A stretch of 64,000 nt of DNA, from the NCBI GenBank assembly GCA_024699855.1, contig JAMPIQ010000001.1:3534001-3598000 (forward strand), given 5' to 3'. How positions within the stretch are numbered: position 1 is the stretch's first letter; the number at the start of each line of letters is the position of its first letter. This stretch comes from Aphelenchoides besseyi. Its lineage: Eukaryota; Nematoda; Chromadorea; Rhabditida; Aphelenchoididae. A program made the position numbers and the translations under genes. This document shows, in pieces, positions 1 to 11,845 of the stretch. The notes under the pieces were generated by a model. It was not told where the DNA came from. It searched no databases and saw only the letters and a program-made list of their open reading frames with translations.

Positions 1-506
1 CACGCACATCCGTAACAGTCGCTTAAGAGCTGCTCGAATTGGCACGCGATCCGCCAATTCGGTCGAAGAAGTCGGCAATTCAACGAAAAGGCCAACTTGC
101 GACGAATTGCGTGCCTAGCGAGACTTCAACCAGCAATCCGAATTCCGCCGTCTGACATCTTACGAATTTCGCCAAGACGGTCGTCCTCGATAATCGACTA
201 CGCTTCTTAGTCCCAATGCTCAAGTCTCATAACAAACACGCAAAGGCGGTCTCTTCACCGTCGAATAGCCAATGAACACATTCGCTCATACGGTGGTGTA
301 TTGCGTGCGTTGATTTCTCGAAACCACAGCAGATGCTTGACCACAAGATTTGCCGACGAAATGCTGAGATGATGTGCACAGTCATCTCAAATGCTTAACA
401 ACTGAATCAAATGTTCAAACAAAAGTTTTGGGCAAAAGTAATTCTGTTAAATGTATCTTGAGATATTTTATGAATTTCATGTCAAAAAAAGTTTATTTGG
501 GAAAAA
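1..506. other. No gene recognised
   Basis: No conserved protein segment or convincing exon chain was found on either strand. The first 370 bases are richer in G+C and CG dinucleotides than the neighbouring 3' flank of the RPA12 gene. Short open frames here show no family signature. It could hold upstream exons or repeat remnants of a gene outside the window. Confidence 0.5.
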
Positions 507-937
507 TCAGGAATATTCGATATCTCGATTGCCACAGTTCACACAAACATAGAAAACGGTTTGTCCTTCATCAGCCGAACGAGTTTGTTGTGTGGAATAG
601 GTTGCTTTGTTGTGAGAGCATTTGGAACATGCATGATCCTATAGAGACGGCCATTTGATGTGTCAGTTAACAGACGACTTACAACTTGGACTTCGTGCTC
701 CTTACTTTTGCCCGTTGCTTCATCCGTTTCAAGGATCTTCTTCTCGTAGCTAAACTCCCGCACGTTGATCACCTTGTTACATTCTAAAATGCCAAGTGTA
801 TTGGGCTCTTACAATCATCTACCTTCAACTTTCCATTCAACTTGACAGTTGATGCAATTGATTGTGACCGGTGCTTTGGTTGCAATTGGCAAAATCTGTC
901 CGCAATGAGCGCAGAAATCTTCGTCGCCCACCCACAT
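507..937 (-). CDS. RNA polymerase I subunit RPA12 (POLR1H/ZNRD1)
   Basis: Small zinc-ribbon subunit of nuclear RNA polymerase I, which supports rRNA transcription and transcript cleavage in the nucleolus. Three exons (937-823, 783-683, 638-507) sum to 348 nt, giving 115 residues, a normal length for the family. The N-terminal ribbon shows CAHC and CINC pairs. The C-terminal TFIIS-like ribbon shows CSKC, the hallmark RSADEGQTVFYVC and CVNC. The intron at 682-639 starts with a perfect GTAAGT, and removing it restores the C-terminal ribbon frame. The ATG sits one base after a TCTTTAG acceptor-like site, and the same-strand NDRG gene ends 264 bases upstream, so this is probably the downstream gene of a trans-spliced operon. 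Confidence 0.93.
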
Positions 938-1053
938 TCTAAAGACCAATGGTGTGATAGCTCGAAACCTACGAATCAAAACAACATAATGCGGATGACT
1001 TTATCGTCCACTAGAAACTTATAAGCAAGGACAGTGAGCACAGAAGCAAACCG

Positions 1054-1059
1054 TTTATT
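1054..1059 (-). terminator. Poly(A) signal of the NDRG gene
   Basis: AATAAA on the minus strand, about 145 bases after the NDRG stop and about 115 bases before the putative trans-splice acceptor of RPA12. That spacing is typical of nematode operons. Confidence 0.55.
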
Positions 1060-1201
1060 TAACAGCAAAATAATCTTTTTTTGTCGTTTATGGCTCCTTT
1101 TCTAATCAATTTGCTACAAACTGGGAAATGCATTTGAACAATATAAACAGATCGTGAAAGAACACTAAGTTGGCTATTTGAATGGAGTATCGTTTAACGC
1201 A

Positions 1202-2558
1202 TTACAACGAGGAATCAACCTCGGTTATTGTTTCCATAGCACAGCTATTCGATTGGTTTTTGGTTTTACTGTTCACCAATCGATCAACCGCCTTTCGAAC
1301 GTTGAGATGCGCAACTAAAGAAAGTGATAACTACAGATCAACAAATCACTTACAATAACCGAGTCCTTGCAAAAACAATAGAAGTGATTCAGTAACTTCC
1401 TCGGGCTTTTCATCCAAGACCAAACCACACGCGTTGCTCACTTTGACCCACTCGGTGTTGGCCGGATCCAACTTCGTATTGACGTTGACTGTTGCATCCA
1501 AGAATGCGGATCGACTACCAACCAACTGAAGAATCGGAACCTTCAGAATTGGCGTATTCAAAGCAGAAGTTGCACCATTGGCCGGTTGTTGAAGAACAAT
1601 CTCAGTGCGACTGAAAAGGCGATTATATACAATATCAGTGAAAACAATTCACTTCAAGTATGCTTCCATGAACAAAACCAAGTTTCCAGGGTTTGGATGA
1701 TTGAGGAAGAATCCGCGATATTGACGAATAACCTCCGGATCAGTCTGCTCTTCGTGTTTACCAAAATTGTGCCACATCAGATGGTTGACAGTCAAATTGT
1801 TCATGCCTTTAGAGCGAAGAAGACTAATGTTTCCCTAAACATACTAACGAATGTAAGAACAAATTCGCAGAAATGTACCCTTGCGTATGCCCATTCCAAC
1901 CATCCGGCAGTTCCACAATCGGCGTTGACCAAAACCAAGGCTCTCAACTTTTCTTGGTATTTGACCTAAAAATTTGCAAAATAATTTAATAGAACATTCG
2001 ATTCTTTACCGCATAACGAAGCATAACATTTGCTCCAGCACCAACTCCGAAACCAATGAAACTTGTCAAACGAAAATGACGAACAACCGTGTCGACAATC
2101 TGCGCCAAACCATCCATCGATGGATATGAGTAACTGAAAGCCAAATCATGAATCACGCCTATTAACCGGCCACTCACTTCTCGCCAAGTGGTGATGCATC
2201 CATTTCTTGTCCCGGTGCATTGATGTTGTAAACGCAGAACTTTTCCGTGATCTCAACGACCGTGCCGAATTGAAAGAAATTTTGGAAATTATTGTCCGCT
2301 AAAATTCATGAATCATCAACGAAATCAAACGATTCAAAGTTCGTACCGTCCAAACCAATGTCGTGGAATGTGACAATTGCTTCTTTGGATCGATCACCGT
2401 AGATCGACACCTTCACACGACCATACGAAGTATCGACACGTTTCTGAAAGCACATTGATTAAAAGAGCTTATTTTCGATATACCTCAATTTCGCTGTAAT
2501 CCATCATCGGCTGAGTGGAGTCAGCGAACGGATAGAAACCCATTTCAACGGATGACAT
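1202..2558 (-). CDS. NDRG family alpha/beta-hydrolase-fold protein
   Basis: Member of the N-myc downstream-regulated gene family, cytosolic proteins with an alpha/beta hydrolase fold that generally lack a working catalytic triad. They are linked to stress, differentiation and vesicle trafficking. Eight exons give about 335 residues. Family marks in order: INAPGQE (strand before the cap), YPSMDGLAQIVD, IGFGVGAGANVMLRYA (pseudo-nucleophile elbow, GVGAGA in place of GxSxG), LVLVNADCGTAGWLEW, HPNPGNLVLFMEAY and a C-terminal NTKLDPANTEW...FLQGLGY helix block. The last exon adds a short polar tail. I chose the start MSSVEMGFYPF at 2558 because it is in frame with the first conserved exon and no upstream exon is evident. 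RPA12 follows on the same strand. Confidence 0.92.
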
Positions 2559-3169
2559 GTTTCACGTGTTTCTCAACTTTCGTCAACCAATGGGCCCGGT
2601 GAGTGAAGAAGGAGCACGCGATGGTGGTGAACGTCTGAAACAGCAGTCATCCGCACAGTCAGCGCGACTCGACAACATCAATCGATTTCCAGTCGTGATG
2701 CGAACTGTAAACTTCGCTCTTTCTCATCGACCGGTTTTCTTGCCTTTTTCTTTTCAACACTTTAATTGCTCTCCCACTGAACTGATGACATTTCCAATCA
2801 TGAGGTGTTAATTTGTGTACAAACAGTCGACTTCTTTTTTCACCATCGATTGTATGTTGTTCAGAGGGTCATTTTCGACGTCCAATGATCCAATTAATTA
2901 TTATTCCTAATTAATTTACATTGCTGGTTTCTTACATCCACTTCAATGGTTGTTAACACTCTTCATCAGGACTAAGACCCCAATCTTCCAGCGACTTTTT
3001 TCTTCGAATTTGCGGCCGTTGAAACCGAGCAGTCGGGAGCAGTCGTCCGTTTGGTTTGCGCAATGACTCAACGGTTTCATCCATCGACTTCTGGTCGTTT
3101 TCTTTTGCGAGTGCGTGTGGCTTCAATTACGTGGCTAATTTGACTGCTGCTCCATTTCATTATTTTAGG
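2559..3169. promoter_or_regulatory. Divergent intergenic region NDRG / ABHD17
   Basis: The two flanking genes point away from each other, so both promoters should lie here. An AT-rich patch with repeated TTAATTA around 2892-2920 is the only notable composition change. Open frames on both strands (for example 2557-2811) show no family similarity and look like chance. Confidence 0.5.
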
Positions 3170-4360
3170 ATGCAATCGCGTATGTCGGCAGGACATGGAA
3201 CGGCGGACATCGGCATTCAACCGACACCGCCGAGTCGTGTCTCCATTCGTGATCTTTGCTCTTTGTTCTGCTGTCCACCCTTCCCATCGGCCATCGTCAG
3301 TAAACTCGCGTTTATGCCGCCGGAACCTTCGTACAAAATCGAATACGATCCGGAAACGAAGTGGGTTTGCGTTTGGTGTTTTCGTTGATTGTGCGAGTTT
3401 CAGAGAACCGCAAATCAAGTTGATTGAAGGCAAAAGCGAATGGCCTCATGGGTTGGAAACACTTCGTAACGTGGAGATTTTCACGACTCGTACTCGTCGT
3501 AACAACAATGTTGCGTGCATGTTCGTTCGTCCGTGTGGTGTGAATGCACGTTTTACGATCATGTTCTCGCACGGTAACGCTGTTGATTTGGGTCAAATGT
3601 GCAGTTTTTATTATGGTCTTGGGTATCGTTTGAACTGCAATGTTTTTGGTTACGATTATTCCGGTTAGTCTCGTTTCCTAACGCTGAGCATTAGAGATGT
3701 TTAGGTTATGGTTGTTCAAGTGGTCGGCCATCCGAAAAGAATCTTTACGCGGACATTACAGCTGCATTGGAAGCGTTGAAGACTCGCTACAACATTGGAG
3801 AGGAACAAGTGGTTTTGTACGGTCAAAGTATTGGAACTGTGCCAAGTGTTCATTTGGCGTCAATTAATCCGAATATTGCTGGATTGATTTTGCACTCACC
3901 ACTTATGAGTGGACTTCGTGTCGCGTGTGCCGGTGTTCAACGGACTTATTGCTGTGATGCATTTCCGTCCATTGAGAAGATTCCACGAGTTCAATGTCCG
4001 ACACTTGTGATGCATGGAACTGAAGACGACGTTATCGGAGTAATTTTTGTTTACTCAATAATCATAATCCGTTTGATTTTAGTTTGAACATGGCTTAACA
4101 ATGTACGAAAGCTGTCCAACAAGGTAAAGAACAGTTTTCAAGAATGTTTAATGGTTTGATTTTAGTGTCGAACCACTATGGGTCGCTGGAGGCAGTCACA
4201 ACGACCTTGTTCGAAAGACCTTTGAGTGTAAGTAATTTGAGATTATTTTTAGGAGCTTCACAGCTTGTACCTCGAACGTCTACGAACATTCATCGAAAAT
4301 GAGATTCCAAAACCGAAGCCCGCAACCAACAACGATCTTCCAGCTAACGGATCACGATAA
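3170..4360 (+). CDS. ABHD17-type protein depalmitoylase
   Basis: Membrane-tethered serine hydrolase that removes palmitate from proteins such as Ras and synaptic scaffolds. The N-terminal cysteine cluster [12 protein letters not shown] (about residues 27-38) is the expected palmitoylation and membrane-targeting segment. The core shows [38 protein letters not shown], the nucleophile motif [19 protein letters not shown] (acid residue) and VAGGSHNDL (catalytic histidine). Introns at 3361-3403 and 3664-3704 are clear. The final intron runs from GTGTAA near 4226 to the CTTCACAG acceptor, which keeps the frame into [15 protein letters not shown]. The ATG at 3170 lies one base after an ATTTTAG acceptor-like site, suggesting trans-splicing. 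C. elegans has several members of this family, so I give no symbol. Confidence 0.94.
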
Positions 4361-4530
4361 TCGCAACAATGGAATGTATTTGAAATTGTTTTCTTTTTAT
4401 GCTAACGGGTCTGTATCTTTGCCAGTTCCTTGCTCAGGCAATAATTCTGTTTAAATATTGGAATCTGAAATTGCTGTTCTCGTATTTATAAATTGCCATT
4501 TTGCATCGATAAGCTTTAAATTCCATGTAC

Positions 4531-4536
4531 AATAAA
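4531..4536 (+). terminator. Poly(A) signal of ABHD17 gene
   Basis: AATAAA about 170 bases after the stop codon. The next gene's minus-strand signal lies at 4562-4567, so the two convergent transcripts overlap or abut. Confidence 0.6.
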
Positions 4537-4561
4537 ACTGGGTGCATTCTAAGGGCATGTG

Positions 4562-4567
4562 TTTATT
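4562..4567 (-). terminator. Poly(A) signal of the AFG2-N-like gene
   Basis: AATAAA on the minus strand, 8 bases beyond the TGA stop at 4576. Its closeness to the stop supports the short 227-residue gene model. Confidence 0.6.
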
Positions 4568-4575
4568 CGTAAAAA

Positions 4576-5305
4576 TCATCGCAGTCCTTCAGTAAAAGAA
4601 ACAGTGAAATCACTCAAACAATAGACGGGAAGAGAGGTATCGTTTAAGTTGCAACGTTTCAGACGATCCGTTTCGTCTTCGTACATTTCGAATACAAGAT
4701 CACAAGCCAAATACTTTACGGTTAATGGAAGTAACGGTGAGACAAAGGCTTCAGCAAAATAGATTTGAAGATAATTCGAAAAATGAGAACTTTCAAGTAG
4801 TCGATGGTCGATGTTTGAAGTCGGCGAGAGTTGAAGACCGTTCACTTTGGGAGCATTGTGAACGATCTCCAGTTTGACAACACGATCGCTTTGAAGCAAA
4901 TGTGGAGCTGATATTCTCATTAAACTCATCTGAATTGCAGTAGTCAATGATTGATACATGAGAAAAACAACGAACCTCAGCACATGGCCACAATGTGACA
5001 AGGAAACGTTCTGTTCCGCATGTCAAAACACACGGACTACGCGGCAATATCCCAAGAATATCGAGTATATCGCCGTTCACCAGAACCGTGTGATTTCGTG
5101 CCCAGCCAAACGCATCAGATGGCAGGTAACTATTGTGCTTTTCGACAGGCGACAATTGAGTTTGAATCAACACATTGGGTCGGATGTAAAGTGTGGAATC
5201 TGTGACTGCACAGTTCTCGGGATGTTTCTCAATATCACGATTCAGGAAATAGCACTTGCATCGCGAACATGCTACCAAACTGCTCTTCTTCTTGCGTGCA
5301 CTCAT
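4576..5305 (-). CDS. Small Cys/His protein resembling the N domain of AFG2/SPATA5
   Basis: Two exons (5305-4976 and 4929-4576) joined in phase 0 give 227 residues. Residues 13-32 carry a CSRC...H..NC pattern that looks like a small zinc finger. The rest (RSPCVLTCGTERFLVTLWPC, then a basic/hydrophobic stretch and YCLSDFTVSFTEG) resembles by eye the substrate-binding N domain that precedes the AAA modules of AFG2/SPATA5 (CDC48-like) ATPases, but no Walker A or B segment follows. AATAAA lies 8 bases after the stop, so the protein really ends here. The ATG directly abuts a GAGTTTAG acceptor, and nicalin ends 211 bases upstream on the same strand, so it is probably the second gene of an operon. 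The domain assignment is tentative; it may be an unrelated orphan zinc-finger protein. Confidence 0.6.
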
Positions 5306-5405
5306 CTAAACTCTCGGTTAATGGAGTTTCAAGTGACAAGTAAACGAGTAAAATTGCTGATCTCGAAACATCTACACGGAGATTGTCCAACTGTACGGAA
5401 AGAAA

Positions 5406-5411
5406 TTTATT
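5406..5411 (-). terminator. Poly(A) signal of nicalin
   Basis: AATAAA on the minus strand about 105 bases past the nicalin stop and about 100 bases before the acceptor abutting the next ATG at 5305. Confidence 0.55.
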
Positions 5412-5516
5412 AGCCCAACATACGAACAACAACAAGAAGTAGAAACGATAACAATTTTTAGCGAAATAGGAGATTAGCGGTGATCGTTCTTCCTATTGCA
5501 GCCTTTCAGTCTTCAG

Positions 5517-7386
5517 TTAATTCGTTTTTGACTTTGCGATTGTCCGCTGCAAAATTTCTTGTCCGTGCAAAGAGAATTGATAGATGCCAAAGAGATAGAT
5601 GCCAATGACCGTCGCCAACACCAATTCGAAGAGTGCCGGTTTGACGACTTGAGCGACAATCAGATCAACTGAAACGACAACTCAATTAACGAACTTCCAT
5701 TTCGATTACCGTGAGCTCCGTGTAACTGGAAATCGGAAGCCGTGAACGTGCGTTTCTCGACCTTATGACAATAATTTTTCGTGATTTTGTGCATATCGTT
5801 GATCAGCTGTTGTGGCAAATCGGCGGCTGGTCGCGGCGTGGAGAACATCTGACGGAGTGGTGATGTGGTTTTCATTTCGGAAAAATTGTCCAAGATATGA
5901 CAATCGTTGTTGGCACGAATCTCTTCGGTACACCAATCCATGTCAATTGCAAAAATGTACGAAGCCAAGGTTTCGCCAATTGCTCGAACTCGCCAATTAA
6001 AGTTCTCCAAATGTTCTTCTTCTTTTGCCGGGTCAATGTCGTTAATGAGTGCTGTTCTAAAGATATAAGGGGTAATGTAAGAAAAAGACTGTTTACCTGG
6101 AAACATCATCTGCTGATTCGAAATGCGAAAGTGTCAACGAAGAGATTCGATTGTGGAAGTAAACTTCGTGTTCCCAAGCAAACTGATCGGAATCGATTTC
6201 CGTTTTGGTAATCACTTTTCGTTCTTTTCCATTTGGCATGAAATATTGCATACGACGAAGGAAATTGAAAGGCGCAGTTTTTTCCTGAAGATTCTTGGAA
6301 ACGTGTGCATTCAAACCCTCGCCGCCAAGTAACGATTCCAAGCACACGACCAAGAGAATTCGTTCACCTTCGACTAGAAACATCGTGAATTAACAGAGGC
6401 GATCTAATTTTTGTAACAAACGTACTTTGTCGCTCCGAAAGCTCTTCTGCCAACTGACGACTTCCACGATAATTGTAATCACCAAGAGCAGTAAGAGCGA
6501 AAATTGTGTTCAATTTTGGTCGCATATCGCTGGTTCGATAGTATTCCGAGAGTTTTTGCATAAGCGAAAACAACGCCATTGCTCCCGAACCATTCGAATC
6601 GTATCCATGCGAAAGACCCTAAAACACAAACAAGTTCAGAACAAATGAAAGAAAAAGTTACCGGCGCAATAGAACGACTGTCGTAATGTGCTACAACAAT
6701 GATACTCGGAGCATTTCGCTCTTGAACTGACAATTTCCCCTGAATGCAAATTAAAGAAATCCAACTGACTGATCACTTACAACAATGTTGACGAACTGTT
6801 GATTTGGAATTGCACTTGACGGAAGAGCAGAACTCGACGAAATTTGAAACGCATTCTCGGCGAACACATTGATCAACTGTTCGACAGCAGTTGACGTCTG
6901 TGTTGACTTAATGGAGTCCACTAATTGCTCGGTGAGATCGGTCGATAGAGTGAAGTAAACTGCTTGATAGGTTGTGAAACGAGCGAATTGTTCTTCCAAA
7001 GAACCGTGAGATGGCTAAAGCGAATTGAGCCAAATTTTTTTGAAGCAGCTTACCCGTAAAGTTGGTGGCAGCAAATCTGCCGGAACAACAACAAGAATCG
7101 CGCCGGCACTTGTCATGATGCTTTCAGAAATATCGCGATTAACCAAATCTTTCCACCTGACGACTAGACATCGACGTAAACCACTTTGATTCAACGAAAC
7201 CGCTTCGAATGAAAATTTGTAACTTCTGGATCCATAGGAAACTCCCGCAGCTTCGTATTGTCGCAAACGATAAGCGTTGAAGGCGATTTCGAACTCCGAC
7301 GACTCCACACTCCCGACTGTTCCGGCAATAAAACAGAAAATAATCGCCAAAATGTAAAAATCTGGGAAATAATCCTCAAGAGCCAT
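5517..7386 (-). CDS. Nicalin (nicastrin-like ER membrane protein)
   Basis: ER type-I membrane glycoprotein of the M28-peptidase-like/nicastrin superfamily. Nicalin works with NOMO and TMEM147 at the translocon and affects receptor assembly (nra-2 in C. elegans). Visible blocks: an N-terminal hydrophobic segment FYILAIIFCFIAGTVG, NAYRLRQYEAAGVSYGSRS, RRCLVVRWKDL, SAGAILVVVPADLLPP, the peptidase-like core IIVVAHYDSRSIAP and DSNGSG, LGDYNYRGSRQLAEELSE, FAWEHEVYFHNRISSLTLSHFES, and a C-terminal membrane segment FELVLATVIGIYLFGIYQF followed by a short basic tail. I used the ATG at 7386 (MALEDYFPDF). The frame stays open further upstream but contains no other ATG. Confidence 0.9.
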
Positions 7387-8127
7387 TACTTCAGTATCCA
7401 ATGGCTTTCGGCTGTGGGCCTTCGGTCTCGGAACTGTCCACTCTGATCCTTCAACTACAGACACCAAATTCAACTTATCGATTTTTTGCTTTGTTTTGGT
7501 TGTTACAGTAAATTTTACAGTTGTTACTGGAATATTCGTGTTCTAGGTATTTAAGACCATTCAAAAGAGGATTAAAGGATAAATCGCTCTAAAAAGATAA
7601 GCCATAAGTTTTATGAATTGATTTGGACTAATAATTGAGATGACTGCATTAACTGCATGTTGATGAGACATTCTGTAGTGAATGTTGCTGCTGAACAATT
7701 TGATCTCTTCTTTTTGATCTAGAATGATTTCAAGTTCATGAAAGAACGTAAACAAGTGCAATTTCTGTGAATAAATGATTTGTAATGAGCAAAAACGTAA
7801 AGAGTTCAAAATCGATGTACTTGTTCTGATTGCAAAAGTAGTTTCTTTTGGCCTCCGAACTTGCTATTAACTGATATCCGATAAAATCGAACTCGGTGGG
7901 AACTTCTGTAACAAAGTATTTGAAGACTGAGTCTTGAGAAGAAAGAGATTCCCGCGTTTGGCATTTTGTCGGCGTTATTTGTCCATCGACTCGCTTTTCG
8001 CGCATTCGGCAATTCGTAGGTTTTTCGTGTTTTCGTGCCCATTGTCGGTTTACATTGGGTTGTATTTAACAGGATTTTATTTCAGTGAACTTTATCTTGC
8101 GAGCTCTCTTTTACGCGATTCTCGAAG
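7387..8127. promoter_or_regulatory. Divergent intergenic region nicalin / RBBP4
   Basis: Both flanking genes are transcribed away from this segment, so it should contain both promoters. Several 70-140 codon open frames exist on both strands (7561-8042 minus, 7934-8344 plus), but they carry no recognisable motif and the plus one runs into RBBP4 in another frame. Confidence 0.5.
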
Positions 8128-9826
<1,699 letters not shown>

Positions 9827-9873
9827 ACGATTCCAAGTTTTCGAAATTGAGTTTTTGGTTTTGATCTGTATGA

Positions 9874-9879
9874 AATAAA
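9874..9879 (+). terminator. Poly(A) signal of RBBP4 gene
   Basis: AATAAA 48 bases past the stop codon, the first such signal after the gene. Confidence 0.65.
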
Positions 9880-9906
9880 TGTTCTCAATCTCTGACTATT
9901 TTCCTT

Positions 9907-10040
9907 TGTAATGATTGAGCTCAAATGATTAAGACAACAAACATACTCGACTCTCACAATCTTACAATCCAAAATGAGGGCGTAGATCGACGTGACTAGA
10001 AATCGTCGACTAACATATTTTTGTGTAAAATTTTTATCGC
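9907..10040. repeat. Dispersed repeat, copy A
   Basis: This 130-base segment is clearly related to 14232-14360. Shared blocks include ATGAT(T/C)AAGACAAC, CTCGA(C/T)TCTC, AATCTTACAA(T/C)CCAAA, GGGCGT(A/G)GATC(G/A)ACGTGA and TATTTT plus GTACAAA/GTGTAAA. Both copies are in the same orientation and flank the repeat-rich island. No coding frame is shared. It may be a decayed transposon or a non-coding element. Confidence 0.6.
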
Positions 10041-10252
10041 TTTCAAATAATTGGAAAAAAGTAGAGGAAACCAAACTTCCTGTTTAATTGGCTTACAACC
10101 AACTGTTGAATCAAGGAACTGATTGCTTTCTAAAGCAACATTACTTTGCTGATATTGCGCAGATGACTGTAAATTCGACATTGTCGTTGACTATTCATTT
10201 TCACTTTTGGATAGTATTAGTTTAAGAGATTAGTTCCAGCAGTCATTTCTTT

Positions 10253-10950
10253 GCGCATTCCTGTTTTTCCCGTTTACCGATCTGGGTCGTTTCGGCGGGA
10301 TAAAGTTGCACTCATTGGCATTTGGGCCGATTCGAACGTTAATCCGTTGGCTTGGAAATGCGACGTTCAGTCCATGGTTTGTCGAAAGGACCGCAAGCTT
10401 TCAGCGCTCACCACTTCTTAGCGCATTCCTGATCGGCCCTTCTTCGTTCACCGATCTGGGTCGTTTCTACAGGATTAGGTCGCGCTCATTGGCATTTGGA
10501 CCGATTCGAACGTTAATCCGTTGGCTTGGGAATGCGACGTTCAGTCCCATGGTTTGTCGAAAGGACCGCAAGCTTTCAGCGCTCACCACTTCTTAGCGCA
10601 TTCCTGATCGGCCCTTCTTCGTTCACCGATCTGGGTCGTTTCTACAGGATTAGGTCGCGCTCATTGGCATTTGGACCGATTCGAACGTTAATCCGTTGGC
10701 TTGGGAATGCGACGTTCCGCCCATGTTTTGTCCAAAAGATCACAAGCTTTCTGTACAGCTTCGGCGCGCACCACTTTTTAGCGCATTCCTGATCGCTCCT
10801 CCTCCCGCGTTTTGGCAGAATTCGGTCGCGCTTATAAGCAGTGGGCTCCACTCGAATGCCAATCAGTTGACTTGAGAGTGTAACGTTCAGTCCACTCTTC
10901 GTTGAATGAATTCGCGAGCTTTTCGTACAGCTTTCAGCGCCTATCACTTA
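10253..10950. repeat. Tandem repeat array 1, about 168-185 bp units
   Basis: Four imperfect units begin with GCGCATTCCT at 10253, 10421, 10596 and 10781 (spacing 168, 175, 185). Each unit contains CCGATCTGGGTCGTTTC, CATTGGCATTTGG.CCGATTCGAACG and TTAATCCGTTGGCTTGG. The second and third units are nearly identical and the outer ones more diverged, as expected from unequal crossing over. Open frames of 88-101 codons across it are a by-product of repetition, since the unit lengths differ and are not all multiples of three. Confidence 0.9.
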
Positions 10951-11100
10951 TGTTAAGAGTTATTAGTGTCTTGTCCGTTATTCCTCCTCATTGAAACTCG
11001 CCACGCAATAAACTCTTTTTATTTTAATTTCTGCATTTCTATTTTCCGCTCGATTTTTTCATCTCTATTTAGTTTTTTGAGTCCAATTGTGTTGAAAGCA

Positions 11101-11800
11101 TATCATTGGGTGCAAAGCGGTCGCTTCTCTGACAAGAAAACTTACTTTTGTTACCGCTTGCTGTTTACGCATATTTTATATCAAAATGTGCAGTTTCAAA
11201 AGCTGCCGACCGCTTTTGGCAAAAATCTACTCGTCATGAAGATACGGTCCACGCAAAAAAATGACCTTTGGCTATTTGCGCATCGCTTTTTAGCAAAAGG
11301 GCACAAAAGTTGACGCAACTGTTTTTTGGAAGAAGGCGCGCCTCCGGCAGATAAAGTTTAACGAGCGAACTTACGTTTGTTACCGCGGGCTATTTGCGCA
11401 TATTTTAAATCAAAATGTGTCGTTTCAAAAGTTGCATTGACAGCTGCCGGCCGCCTTTGGCAAAAATCTACTCGTCATGAAGATACGGTCCACGCAAAAA
11501 AGTGACCTTTGGCTATTTGCGCAACGCTTTTTAGCAAAAGGGCACAAAAGTTGACGCAACTGTTTTTTGGAAGAAGGCGCGCCTCCGGCAGATAAAGTTT
11601 AACGAGCGAACTTACGTTTGTTACCGCGGGCTATTTGCGCATATTTTAAATCAAAATGTGTCGTTTCAAAAGTTGCATTGACAGCTGCCGGCCGCCTTTG
11701 GCAAAAATTTACTCGTCATGAAGATACGGTCCACGCAATTTTCACGCAAAAAAGTGACCTTTGGCTATTTGCGCGACGTCGTCACATTGTGTATATTTCC
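11101..11800. repeat. Tandem repeat array 2, 241-bp units
   Basis: The string GATACGGTCCACGC occurs at 11241, 11482 and 11723, exactly 241 bases apart. Units two and three (from 11361 and 11602) are nearly identical, while the first is diverged and partial. Each carries ATTTTAAATCAAAATGTG, CGTCATGAAGATACGG, CACAAAAGTTGACGCAACTG and GAAGAAGGCGCGCCTCCGGC. The array ends just upstream of the damaged kelch-like gene at 11846, so it may contain or have displaced that gene's promoter. Confidence 0.92.
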
Positions 11801-11845
11801 GTTGTTGAACCCTATAAATTTTAACATTTAGACATTCCAACAACG

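Noticed and set aside
7561..8042. Several minus-strand frames of 78-89 codons
   Set aside because: They overlap each other in different frames, lie between divergent promoters and lack conserved sequence.
10306..10792. Overlapping open frames that look like short repeated proteins
   Set aside because: They lie inside a tandem array whose unit lengths are not multiples of three, so each unit is read in a different frame. No start context or splice sites.
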